A stretch of 64,000 nt of DNA from DASPSR01 sp035516175 (GTDB lineage: Bacteria > Nitrospirota > UBA9217): NCBI GenBank assembly GCA_035516175.1, contig DATJAO010000069.1, positions 27,404 to 91,403 of the forward strand, in the 5' to 3' direction. Positions 1 through 7,352 of the stretch are shown here, one piece after another. Each line of letters opens with the position of its first letter. Position 1 is the stretch's first letter. Under the pieces are notes generated by a model. The model saw nothing but the letters and a program-made list of their open reading frames with translations, was not told where the DNA came from and did not search any database. The position numbers were made by a program, and so were the translations under genes.

Positions 1-65
1 CTGGGCAACGAAGGTTCAAGCATTCGGCAGGTGGTTCAGTCAATCCCATCCAAGAAGAGGGGGTC

Positions 66-1796
66 ATGGACTATACTATCAAGATCGGCGGTGAGGCGGG
101 GCAGGGGATCCAGACCATCGGTGATACCCTTGCCCGGGTCTTCTCGCGCACGGGTTGCTACGTGTTCAGCCACCAGGATTATGAATCTCGAATCCGCGGC
201 GGGCACAATTTTTATCAGATTCGGCTCTCGGATAAACCGCTCTCTGCATCGAAAGACAGTGTCGATATTATCGTTGCGCTCGACCGGGATAGCGTCACGC
301 ATCATGAACGCGAGCTCAAGGAACACGGCCGGATCATCTACGATTCATCGGCGCTCAGGCTCAAATACGACAAACCCTCTTTCCTCGACATCCCATTCGC
401 CGACCTCGCTGTTCAGAGCGGCGGTGATAGGATCATGGTGAACACGGCCGCAACGGGCGCGGTTCTCGGCATGCTCGGGATGGAGCTATCCCACTTCCTT
501 GATATAATCGGCGAGACCTTCAGGAAAAAAGGTGATGAAGTAGTCCTTGCGAACAAGAACGTTGCGCTCGCCGGGTACGAGCATGCGGTGAAAAATTGCA
601 CACGGTGCTCCTTTTCCGTAATAGCCGGTGCAGCTTCCAAGCCTAAGATGCTGATCGGTGGCGTCGAGGCTATCGGGCTTGGCGCAGTCGCATCGGGATG
701 CAAGTTCTATTCAGCCTACCCCATGACGCCTTCGACGGGGATCATGAACTATCTCGCGGCTAAAGAAAAAGAGTACGGTATCGTGGTGGAGCAGGCCGAG
801 GACGAGATAGCCGCAATCAACATGACGGTAGGCGCCTCGTTCGCGGGAGTGCGGTCTATGACCGGCACGTCGGGCGGTGGTTTCGCGCTCATGGTCGAGG
901 GACTTTCGCTCGCTGCCATGACCGAGACGCCGGTTGTGATCGCCGTGGGGCAACGACCCGGCCCGGCCACAGGTTTTCCGACCAGGACCGAGCAGGGTGA
1001 ACTTCAGTTCCTCATATCAGCAGGACATGGTGAATTCCCCCGTATCATCTTTGCGCCGGGAACGCCGAGGCAGGCATTTTCTCTCACGAACAGGGCCTTC
1101 GACCTAGCTGAGAAATACCAGATTCCGGTCTTCATCCTTTTTGACACCTATCTCGCCGATTCCCAGTGGACTCTCGATGGGTTAGATGCGAGCAGAGTGC
1201 TGTATATGGATTATCGTTTGAGGGGCGATGCATTCAAGCAGGTTGCCGATTATAAGCGTCATGCCTTTACCGAGAGCGGGATATCGATACTCGGTGTGCC
1301 AGGCGATGCCGAGCATCTTGTGGTCACCGATAGCGACGAACATGATGAAGAAGGCCATATCGTGGAAGACGCGGCCACGCGGGTCAAAATGGTGCAGAAA
1401 CGGCTGGATAAGAAGCTGCCGCTCATCAAACGGGAGATCGCTTCGCCCTTCGTCTATGGCGATCACAAACCCGCGGTCATTATCACCGGATGGGGTTCGA
1501 CGTACGGCGTTATGAAAGAGGCGGTAGACGAGCTATCCAAGTCGCGGAGCATTGCCATGCTTCATTACAGCGAACTTTTCCCTTTTCCGCATACGGAACG
1601 GTTTGACTACGTTCGCTTCTTGCAGAACGCAAAACAGACCATCTGTATCGAGAACAATGCGACGGGTCAGTTCAGCCGGCTCATGAGGGCTGAGACGGGA
1701 TATGCATTCACAACGCACATCCATAAATTCGACGGCAGGCCGTTCACGGTCGAGACGCTGGTAGGAGAGATCAATGGTCACCTTGGAAAACTATAA
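66..1796 (+). CDS. korA: 2-oxoacid:ferredoxin oxidoreductase, fused gamma-alpha subunit
   Basis: The 576-residue protein joins an N-terminal gamma domain (glycine motif GGEAGQGIQT at residues 8-17) to an alpha (pyrimidine-binding) domain from about residue 195. The alpha part carries YPMTPSTG near 218, TGTSGGGF near 267 and GQRPGPATGFPTRTEQGE. With the beta subunit encoded next, it should convert 2-oxoacids (2-oxoglutarate or similar) and CoA to acyl-CoA and CO2 while reducing ferredoxin in the cytoplasm. The ATG at 66 follows AGAGGGGG. The frame stays open to the window edge, so an upstream start cannot be excluded. The last 23 nt overlap korB, implying one operon. The gamma-alpha fusion fits the Kor family, but substrate specificity cannot be read from sequence. 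Confidence 0.9.
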   Translation: MDYTIKIGGEAGQGIQTIGDTLARVFSRTGCYVFSHQDYESRIRGGHNFYQIRLSDKPLSASKDSVDIIVALDRDSVTHHERELKEHGRIIYDSSALRLKYDKPSFLDIPFADLAVQSGGDRIMVNTAATGAVLGMLGMELSHFLDIIGETFRKKGDEVVLANKNVALAGYEHAVKNCTRCSFSVIAGAASKPKMLIGGVEAIGLGAVASGCKFYSAYPMTPSTGIMNYLAAKEKEYGIVVEQAEDEIAAINMTVGASFAGVRSMTGTSGGGFALMVEGLSLAAMTETPVVIAVGQRPGPATGFPTRTEQGELQFLISAGHGEFPRIIFAPGTPRQAFSLTNRAFDLAEKYQIPVFILFDTYLADSQWTLDGLDASRVLYMDYRLRGDAFKQVADYKRHAFTESGISILGVPGDAEHLVVTDSDEHDEEGHIVEDAATRVKMVQKRLDKKLPLIKREIASPFVYGDHKPAVIITGWGSTYGVMKEAVDELSKSRSIAMLHYSELFPFPHTERFDYVRFLQNAKQTICIENNATGQFSRLMRAETGYAFTTHIHKFDGRPFTVETLVGEINGHLGKL

Positions 1797-2625
1797 AGGG
1801 CAGGTCCCGGCGTGGTGTCCGGGGTGCGGTAACTTCCCTATCCTCAAGTCCTTTAAAGAAGTCATGGTCGAACTCGGTATCGAGCCACACCAGTTCACCG
1901 TGGTCTCGGGCATCGGCCAGGCAGCGAAGCTCCCGCATTATACTAAATGCAATACCTTTAATGGACTTCACGGCAGAACGCTGCCGGTGGCCACCGGCAT
2001 CAGGCTCGCGAACCACGAGATGCCGGTGATCATCGTGACCGGCGACGGCGACTGTTACGGCGAGGGAGGCAACCATCTGATGGCCGCCATGCGGAGAAAC
2101 ATCAATGTGAAGCTTTTCGTGCATGACAACCAGATCTATGGCCTGACCAAGGGTCAGCCTTCTCCTACGACTGGCGAAGGTATGGTGACTAAGAACATGC
2201 CCTTCGGTGTCATCACCGAGCAGTTCAATCCCATGGCGCTTGCGGTTGCGCTTGATTGCAGCTTCGCGGCGCGGGGGTTCGCCGGCGACCCGGATCATCT
2301 CAAGTCCCTCATGAAAGAGGCGATCAATCACAAAGGTTTTTCCCTCATCGATATCCTGCAGCCATGCGTGACCTATAATAAAGTAAACACCTACGATTGG
2401 TATCGTCAACGGGTTTATCACCTCGAGTCTGACTATGACCCCGAAGACCGGAAAGCGGCGTTTAGCAAGGCTCTCGAATGGGGCAAGCGGATTCCCATCG
2501 GCGTCATTTACCGGAATCACCGGCCGACATTCGAAGAGCGGCTCCCGATGATCGCTGGCAAACCGCTCGTGCACCAGGCCTTCGACCTGACGAAGATCCA
2601 GACGGCTTTCAAGGGATTTTATTAA
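1774..2625 (+). CDS. korB: 2-oxoacid:ferredoxin oxidoreductase, beta subunit (TPP-binding)
   Basis: The 283-residue beta subunit binds thiamine diphosphate and is expected to bind an Fe-S cluster. It has the N-terminal WCPGCGN motif (C15, C18), GIGQAAKLPHY, GLHGRTLPVATG and the TPP/Mg motif GDGDCYGEGGNH near residue 90, followed by NQIYGLTKGQPSPTT. Length is normal for KorB-type subunits. The ATG sits inside the end of korA (23 nt overlap) with GGAGAG just upstream, so translation is probably coupled. Together the two genes form the minimal two-subunit enzyme. No ferredoxin-like delta subunit is visible downstream; one could lie upstream of the window. Confidence 0.92.
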   Translation: MVTLENYKGQVPAWCPGCGNFPILKSFKEVMVELGIEPHQFTVVSGIGQAAKLPHYTKCNTFNGLHGRTLPVATGIRLANHEMPVIIVTGDGDCYGEGGNHLMAAMRRNINVKLFVHDNQIYGLTKGQPSPTTGEGMVTKNMPFGVITEQFNPMALAVALDCSFAARGFAGDPDHLKSLMKEAINHKGFSLIDILQPCVTYNKVNTYDWYRQRVYHLESDYDPEDRKAAFSKALEWGKRIPIGVIYRNHRPTFEERLPMIAGKPLVHQAFDLTKIQTAFKGFY

Positions 2626-2634
2626 TAACCGCTC

Positions 2635-2912
2635 ATGCCCCAGTTCGCTACAAAAGCTCCAAGAAAGCTGGCCTCCCTTCAGAGACCTTGACATATATGG
2701 GGGGGAGAAAGGCGAGAACGTCATCATCCTTGTCATTGATTAAGAAAACGATCTTTCTTGAGACGGAACTGTCTGCAGCGGAAGCATGCATCCCGTACAA
2801 GAACAAGCCTACGGTCACCTGGATCTACGTTGACGGCGTGCACGATGTCCCGGTGCTCGAAAAGCTCGGCGACCGTTTCGGGCTCTACTTCAAGAGCAAG
2901 AAGTGGTTGTGA
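2635..2912 (+). pseudogene. Decayed N-terminal remnant of magnesium/cobalt transporter CorA
   Basis: CorA-like N-terminal sequence can be pieced together from three frames: MPQFATK (ATG at 2635), then SKKAGLPSETLTYMG, then GEKGENVIILVID ending at a TAA, then a return to the second frame for PTVTWIYVDGVHDVPVLEKL and GDRFGLYFKSKKWL, stopping at 2912. This order and wording match the cytoplasmic start of CorA as I know the family. At least three frameshifts or stops interrupt it. Everything after 'FGL', including the pore helices and GMN motif, is missing. It is therefore a dead fragment between korB and the convergent DUF4139 gene. Family assignment is by recognition only. Confidence 0.75.
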
Positions 2913-2968
2913 TAGGTTAAACCATTTCCTGTGCGTGGGAATGGCGAACACCGTTTTAAATGTCCAGC

Positions 2969-4426
2969 TTAATACCGCATCCTCACACGGTAGGCGAGCT
3001 TCACTTCCTTGTCCTTAGGCACTAGGATATTGAACTCGGCAGTGAAGGCCTCGGACTTTTTGTGCTCATGGGAAGAGCTGAGCATGATCCAGTCGCCAGG
3101 GATGGGTTCCACAACCTTCACCACCACATCCTCCTTCTTGTGGTTCCTGAGCGATATTTCGAATGCCGCTTCATAGGTATCATAGGCGATCTTTTTCCAG
3201 TCCGTCTGCTTCCTGCTGCCCACCACATCAAAGGCATCGCCGAGTTTGATCCTCACTTTCTCATCCTTAGGAGTATGCTCAATCGAGTCTTCTCCTATGA
3301 ACTGAAGGCTTCCTTCCTTATCAGTTTTGTAGACGCGTACTGTGCCCTTGGGCAGCGGAATCCCGAGGTTGTGTTCTTTCTTGTTCTGGATCTCTACAAA
3401 CACGCCGACCTTCTGGTTTGGCATGGCATCGCCGTAGCGGGCGTGATAATAGTAGTTACAGCCGCAGTACAAGAGTTCTTTCTTGACCGGGATGTCGGTG
3501 ACAGTCACGAGACTGATCTGTTTGGTCTGGTTGTCCTTGACCGTGGCAGGCCGTTCGAGGGCATAGATGTGGTATTCGAAGAATGAGTTTTCTCTGAACT
3601 GAGGTACCGGGGCCTTTGCCGCTGCTTCGGCAACGCTCATCATATTGTCCTTATATTCATATTCGTTCTTCACCCTGTTTACATCTCCCGCGACGAGCTT
3701 GAGCGTCGCGTTCCTGTAAGTCGCACCGCTATGGTTGTCGATCGTCACCCATCCCGATATATCTGCCCTGTCATCCCTGTCATTCAGCGTCACCACGTAA
3801 TCCGAGCGCCAATTGATCCCGCTTGTCAGATACGATGCCTCGATCTTCTGCGTTGAGGGCAGGCTGTTCTCGAGCATCCAGACGAGAGTCGGTTTAGCGC
3901 TGAGATTTTCCGGCACGCCGGGGAATATGATCCTACCGGGATGGCCAAAGGTTATCTCATCACCAATCTTGAATATCGGTTGGCCGTTGTTCGACAGAAG
4001 CGTGGCCGTGACGGCCTCCTCCCGTTCGGTATAGGGGCTCTTGGTATAGAGCTTCACCTCCTTGCCCACATACTTGTCCAGGAGTTTCTGCGGGTTCAGC
4101 AGGTCGTACTCATAGTTCTGCTCGAGTACCTGCAGTGTTTCGGGATTTATGAGAGATTTGATGTGGACGCTTGCGGGCATGATTTGAGCCGCAACGTCCA
4201 TGAATCGCAGGTCGCCGATGCCCTTGAAGAGCTTGATCTGCCGCTGGTCCTTTACCAGGCCGAGGTTGACGTTGTAGATTGTCAGCGCCACTCCGGTCTG
4301 ATCATCCAAAGTGCTTGCCGCTGTGCCATTTTTTGTTTCCTTTTTCTCAGCAGATGAAACAGGACTATAGCCGGCAACTACAAGGAACTGGACTGCCAGA
4401 ACCGTTAAAATAAATTTGACTCTCAT
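2969..4426 (-). CDS. DUF4139 domain secreted protein
   Basis: This 485-residue protein starts with an apparent signal peptide (MRVKFILTVLAVQFLVVAGYS) and continues with beta-rich sequence typical of DUF4139 proteins: GINWRSDYVVTLN, the WVTIDNHSGATYRNATLKLVAGDVN region, and a C-terminal part with EVKLAYRVRMRY. It is probably periplasmic or outer-membrane associated; the family's biochemical function is unknown to me. The ATG at 4426 follows a strong ribosome-binding site (AAGGGAGGTCTTTC). It lies just downstream of the sigma/anti-sigma pair on the same strand, separated by about 100 nt, so it may belong to the same stress regulon, but that is only inference from position. Confidence 0.85.
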   Translation of the reverse strand: MRVKFILTVLAVQFLVVAGYSPVSSAEKKETKNGTAASTLDDQTGVALTIYNVNLGLVKDQRQIKLFKGIGDLRFMDVAAQIMPASVHIKSLINPETLQVLEQNYEYDLLNPQKLLDKYVGKEVKLYTKSPYTEREEAVTATLLSNNGQPIFKIGDEITFGHPGRIIFPGVPENLSAKPTLVWMLENSLPSTQKIEASYLTSGINWRSDYVVTLNDRDDRADISGWVTIDNHSGATYRNATLKLVAGDVNRVKNEYEYKDNMMSVAEAAAKAPVPQFRENSFFEYHIYALERPATVKDNQTKQISLVTVTDIPVKKELLYCGCNYYYHARYGDAMPNQKVGVFVEIQNKKEHNLGIPLPKGTVRVYKTDKEGSLQFIGEDSIEHTPKDEKVRIKLGDAFDVVGSRKQTDWKKIAYDTYEAAFEISLRNHKKEDVVVKVVEPIPGDWIMLSSSHEHKKSEAFTAEFNILVPKDKEVKLAYRVRMRY

Positions 4427-4528
4427 GAAAGACCTCCCTTATCACTGAATTGAACCGCTCTTGACTCATTAGACAAAGGAGGAGAGGGGAAAGTTCCTGA
4501 AAAGTAAAAATGCTATTCTTGGAAAGAA

Positions 4529-5614
4529 CTAATTTTTTAGCCAAAACCAGTCATAATTCGATTTCCCGATTCTTTTTACCCCATCTGGATAATATTCTAT
4601 ATACCAATCAAGCTTTCCATATCCGTACTGAGCTTCCGTTTTTACTTGGCCGGAGGCATAATATTCTTTCTGAATACCGTGTCTTTCACCATCTTTATCA
4701 AATCTCTCCTCAGCTATTTGAACTTTGTGTGAATTGATGATTTTATAGCTTACAATCAATTTAGGGCTGCCATTCGGATGCCTATCAATTATGACCTTCT
4801 CAATGGTACCGCGATCTTCTCTCCTATCAAGGAGGCCCTTTTTATCCTGTCCCGGGGCAACGGATTCATGTTTTGATTCTTCCTGTTGGGAAGTGCCTGC
4901 CGCCGATTCAACCTGCTCCTGCATCATCGCTGGGGCGGGGGTCTGCGGTGCAGCTGCGCGTCTTTCCAAGAGCTTTGATTCTCCCGCTGGCGCGGGCTGT
5001 CCTGCTAATTCTTTTGGAGCCTGAGCACGTGCCGCCGCTTTCCCTTCGAGAGCAGGAGCCGGTGGACTCTCGTATTCTTGCCTCATGTCCAGTGCTCTAT
5101 ACTCCGGAGTTTGCGGAACCTGTTTTGTGCGAAGCGAAGAATCTTTTGCTTTGCTAGGTTCTCCCTTCGCATTGGCTGCGGGGGACGGTTCAAGGCTCCT
5201 GGGTGCGGGAACGGCAGCTTTCTCTTCCGGCGAAAATTGTTGCGTCGGCATTTCTTCAAACCTGGCTGTAGGCTGAACATTCCGATAGATGTAGAAAGCG
5301 GCGATAGCAAGGAACAGTACTGCAACTGCCTGGATTGGCAGCTTAACATGGAGCGGCAAGTATAAACGACGAAAGAGCCCTTGCTTCTGTTCCGCCTCGG
5401 TGCGTACCCTTGCCATGGTTTTCTGCGCCATCCACGCTGGCGGCTCTACCTCTTCGATGGTCTTGATATGCTCGACGGTCTTCTTCAGTTCCCTGAGTGC
5501 GTCGCTGCAGACGGTACACGTCTTCAGGTGCTCCTCGATTTCCGCTTTTTCTTCGGCAGTAACCGACCCGTCAATATATTCCGATAGTCTATGCCGTATT
5601 GCCTTATGCCTCAT
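4529..5614 (-). CDS. Transmembrane anti-sigma factor with zf-HC2 domain and MORN-type C-terminus
   Basis: Starting at the ATG at 5614 the protein has 361 residues. An N-terminal anti-sigma zinc-binding module (EEHLKTCTVCSDAL) is followed by one membrane helix (LPIQAVAVLFLAIAAFYIY), a long Ala/Pro/Gln/Glu-rich linker, and a C-terminal region with MORN_2/YwqK-like repeats (RHGIQKEYYASGQVKTEAQY, WYIEYYPDGVKRIGKS). Its start overlaps the sigma-factor stop in a TGATG junction, so the two are translationally coupled. The expected role is to hold the ECF sigma factor at the membrane and release it on an envelope signal. The start at 5644 is less likely because GGGGGAA sits correctly before 5614. The MORN-like periplasmic tail is unusual and could be the sensor. 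Confidence 0.85.
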   Translation of the reverse strand: MRHKAIRHRLSEYIDGSVTAEEKAEIEEHLKTCTVCSDALRELKKTVEHIKTIEEVEPPAWMAQKTMARVRTEAEQKQGLFRRLYLPLHVKLPIQAVAVLFLAIAAFYIYRNVQPTARFEEMPTQQFSPEEKAAVPAPRSLEPSPAANAKGEPSKAKDSSLRTKQVPQTPEYRALDMRQEYESPPAPALEGKAAARAQAPKELAGQPAPAGESKLLERRAAAPQTPAPAMMQEQVESAAGTSQQEESKHESVAPGQDKKGLLDRREDRGTIEKVIIDRHPNGSPKLIVSYKIINSHKVQIAEERFDKDGERHGIQKEYYASGQVKTEAQYGYGKLDWYIEYYPDGVKRIGKSNYDWFWLKN

Positions 5615-6264
5615 CAGAGTTCCCCCATTACACGCTTCAAACAATCCTTGACCATTTCGCGTGCCCTGAACAACCGTGACTTCACCGTACCGCCGGGAAT
5701 CTTGAGCAGGTCTCCAATCTCTTCATACGATAAATCCTGCAGGTCGCGGAGGACCAACACCTCACGGAAATCCGGGTCAAGCACCTTGATGCAGTCCTGC
5801 ACTCTGTTCTGGACATCACACTTCTCGAGCCGGTCCAGCACAGAAGGGGCTGTTGACGGGGGGTCGATAGTAATCGCGCCGTCTTTGGTCTCTACCGGGT
5901 CATCCAAGGAATAGGCTTCATGACCCTGTCGAGATTTCAGGTGCTTCAACCGGTTCTTCGAAAGGTTCACGGTGATGGCCGTGAGCCAGGTTGTGAACTT
6001 CGAATCGCCACGGAATGTCTTGATATTCCTGTGGGCCGATACAAAAGCGTCCTGGACCACTTCGCACGCCTCGTCATAATCTCCTATCAGCCGATAGGCG
6101 GTATTCAGCATCCTTTTCTGGTGCTTTATCACGAGCTGCTCAAAGGCGTCCAGATCACCTTGCCGAGACCGCGCGACGAGACCTGCATCGTCATCCGCCG
6201 GTGGAATGCCAGTGCTTCCTTTATTATAAGACAATGCGGCAAGCGAATTTGTTTCATTGCCCAT
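5614..6264 (-). CDS. ECF-family RNA polymerase sigma factor (RpoE-like)
   Basis: The 216-residue protein has region 2 (GDLDAFEQLVIKHQKRMLNT, DEACEVVQDAFVSAHRNI, FTTWLTAITVNLSKNRLK) and region 4 (DFREVLVLRDLQDLSYEEIG, IPGGTVKSRLFRAREMVK). It should direct RNA polymerase to an envelope- or stress-related regulon. Its gene is directly coupled to the anti-sigma gene downstream (one-base overlap). No convincing Shine-Dalgarno precedes the ATG at 6264. The gene is divergent from the selenoprotein gene, whose promoter lies in the 95-bp gap. The actual stimulus cannot be inferred. Confidence 0.92.
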   Translation of the reverse strand: MGNETNSLAALSYNKGSTGIPPADDDAGLVARSRQGDLDAFEQLVIKHQKRMLNTAYRLIGDYDEACEVVQDAFVSAHRNIKTFRGDSKFTTWLTAITVNLSKNRLKHLKSRQGHEAYSLDDPVETKDGAITIDPPSTAPSVLDRLEKCDVQNRVQDCIKVLDPDFREVLVLRDLQDLSYEEIGDLLKIPGGTVKSRLFRAREMVKDCLKRVMGEL

Positions 6265-6297
6265 GATGAAGCTGATTCTATCGTAAAAAATTTACTT

Positions 6298-6325
6298 TTG
6301 CACTCCTAAAATGATAATATATAAT
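6298..6325 (+). promoter_or_regulatory. Sigma70-like promoter for the selenoprotein gene
   Basis: TTGCAC and TATAAT are separated by 16 nt in an AT-rich gap between divergent genes. The predicted transcript starts near 6332 and includes the GGAGG ribosome-binding site at about 6349. This is pattern recognition only. Confidence 0.55.
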
Positions 6326-6359
6326 TATCGAAGTTCCCTTTCGTGAGAGGAGGTCTGCC

Positions 6360-6575
6360 ATGGCAAGCAAGGTCATCATTTACGGGAAAAAGGGTTGACC
6401 GTATACGGTCAAGGCTCGTGAAGCCTTCGGAGACAAGGCTGAATTTTTCGATGTGAAGGAGGACAGGGCCAAGCTCGAGGAGATGCTGAAGTTCTCCAAG
6501 GGTGCACGGAACGTGCCGGTCATCCTAGAAGATGGAAAGGTCGCTATCGGCTACGGCGGTTCATGAGGCGTATAG
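6360..6575 (+). CDS. Glutaredoxin-like selenoprotein with two in-frame UGA codons (Uxx-star-like)
   Basis: Reading from the ATG at 6360 (GGAGG six bases upstream) through TGA at 6396-6398 gives a short thioredoxin-fold protein. It begins MASKVIIYGKKG-U-PYTVKAR, so U13 forms a UxxT redox motif, and it continues with ARNVPVILEDGKVAIGYGG. A second TGA at 6564-6566 reads as S-U-G-V before a TAG stop, giving 71 residues with selenocysteine two residues from the end. Both UGA codons have a compact hairpin at the spacing expected of bacterial SECIS elements. The layout fits what I recall of the 'Uxx-star' (seleno)protein families. Likely a thiol/selenol redox protein; partners may be the reductase and hydrolase that follow. 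Without recoding, only a 12-residue peptide would be made. Confidence 0.82.
6396..6427 (+). promoter_or_regulatory. Candidate bacterial SECIS element for the first UGA
   Basis: Twelve bases after the UGA a perfect 6-bp stem (AAGGCT 6411-6416, AGCCTT 6422-6427) closes a CGTGA loop with G at the second position. The loop begins 18 nt after the UGA, within the bacterial SECIS range. A competing perfect hairpin (TTGACCG/CGGTCAA, 6395-6412) contains the UGA itself. Confidence 0.65.
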
Positions 6576-6594
6576 CGGACCGGCAGGTTGCCGG
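6564..6594 (+). promoter_or_regulatory. Candidate bacterial SECIS element for the second UGA
   Basis: The stem CCGGCA (6580-6585) with TGCCGG (6589-6594) is perfect and closes a GGT loop starting 19 nt after the UGA. GGU is also the SelB-contacting loop sequence in well-studied bacterial SECIS elements. The hairpin lies mostly after the TAG stop at 6573-6575. Confidence 0.6.
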
Positions 6595-6683
6595 GGGTGA
6601 AAATTGCGAAATGCAGATTTCGGAGCGCTGAATAAAGTGAGCAAGACATAATTCATTTTATTCAGAAGGAGAAGAATGGCGTT

Positions 6684-7241
6684 ATGACTTTGGATAAATT
6701 TTTCCTTGAGAGGGAAGGCACGGTTCTCCTAATCGTCGATATCCAGGAAAAGCTTGCAGCGGTGATGAAAGAGAAGGATAAGGTGGTAAAGAACAACCTG
6801 CACCTGGTCGAGCTCGCAAAGATGATAGGCATGCCGGTCATGGTGACCGAGCAGTATCCCAAGGGGCTTGGTACGACCGTGCGAGAGATCCGCGAGGCCC
6901 TTCCGTTCTATCGTCCTGTCGAGAAGATGACTTTTGATTGTTGCGGTCAACCTACCTTTCTTGAGGAATTGAATGAGCATAATAAAAGCAACGTCGTCCT
7001 GACAGGCATGGAAACGCACATCTGCGTGCTCCAGACCTGTATCGGACTTTTAAAGGGCGGGATCAATGTTCACCTGGTGCAGGACGCGATATGTTCTCGT
7101 ACCAAGGAGAACTGGATAACAGGTACGGCATTCATGCGAGACGCCGGAGCTGTATTAACGTGCACCGAGACAGTTCTGTTCCAGCTCCTCAAGGTCGCGG
7201 GCACGGAGGAGTTCAAGGCGGTTTCGAGGATGATCAAGTAG
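6684..7241 (+). CDS. Isochorismatase-family cysteine hydrolase
   Basis: The 185-residue protein has the family's catalytic Asp context (LLIVDIQEKL, D19), a central VTEQYPKGLG segment, and the cysteine nucleophile in TGMETHICVLQT. Length and motifs fit the YcaC/nicotinamidase-like branch of the isochorismatase superfamily. The substrate cannot be identified. AAGGAG lies about 12 nt before the ATG. It sits between the selenoprotein and the thioredoxin-reductase fusion on the same strand, so the three may be one transcription unit related to redox or detoxification; that link is positional only. Confidence 0.85.
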   Translation: MTLDKFFLEREGTVLLIVDIQEKLAAVMKEKDKVVKNNLHLVELAKMIGMPVMVTEQYPKGLGTTVREIREALPFYRPVEKMTFDCCGQPTFLEELNEHNKSNVVLTGMETHICVLQTCIGLLKGGINVHLVQDAICSRTKENWITGTAFMRDAGAVLTCTETVLFQLLKVAGTEEFKAVSRMIK

Positions 7242-7352
7242 CCATCCAAGAATGCAGAAAGGAACGTTTTCATCGGATCCGGCGCTTGAATTCTGAACGT
7301 GGATTTAATCGCATTCATTGGCGGCTTCAACAGTACTTCGCGAGGTGACACC

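Noticed and set aside
1771..2736. A 321-codon minus-strand frame opposite korB
   Set aside because: It is the antisense shadow of a clearly conserved gene; its translation has no recognisable protein features.
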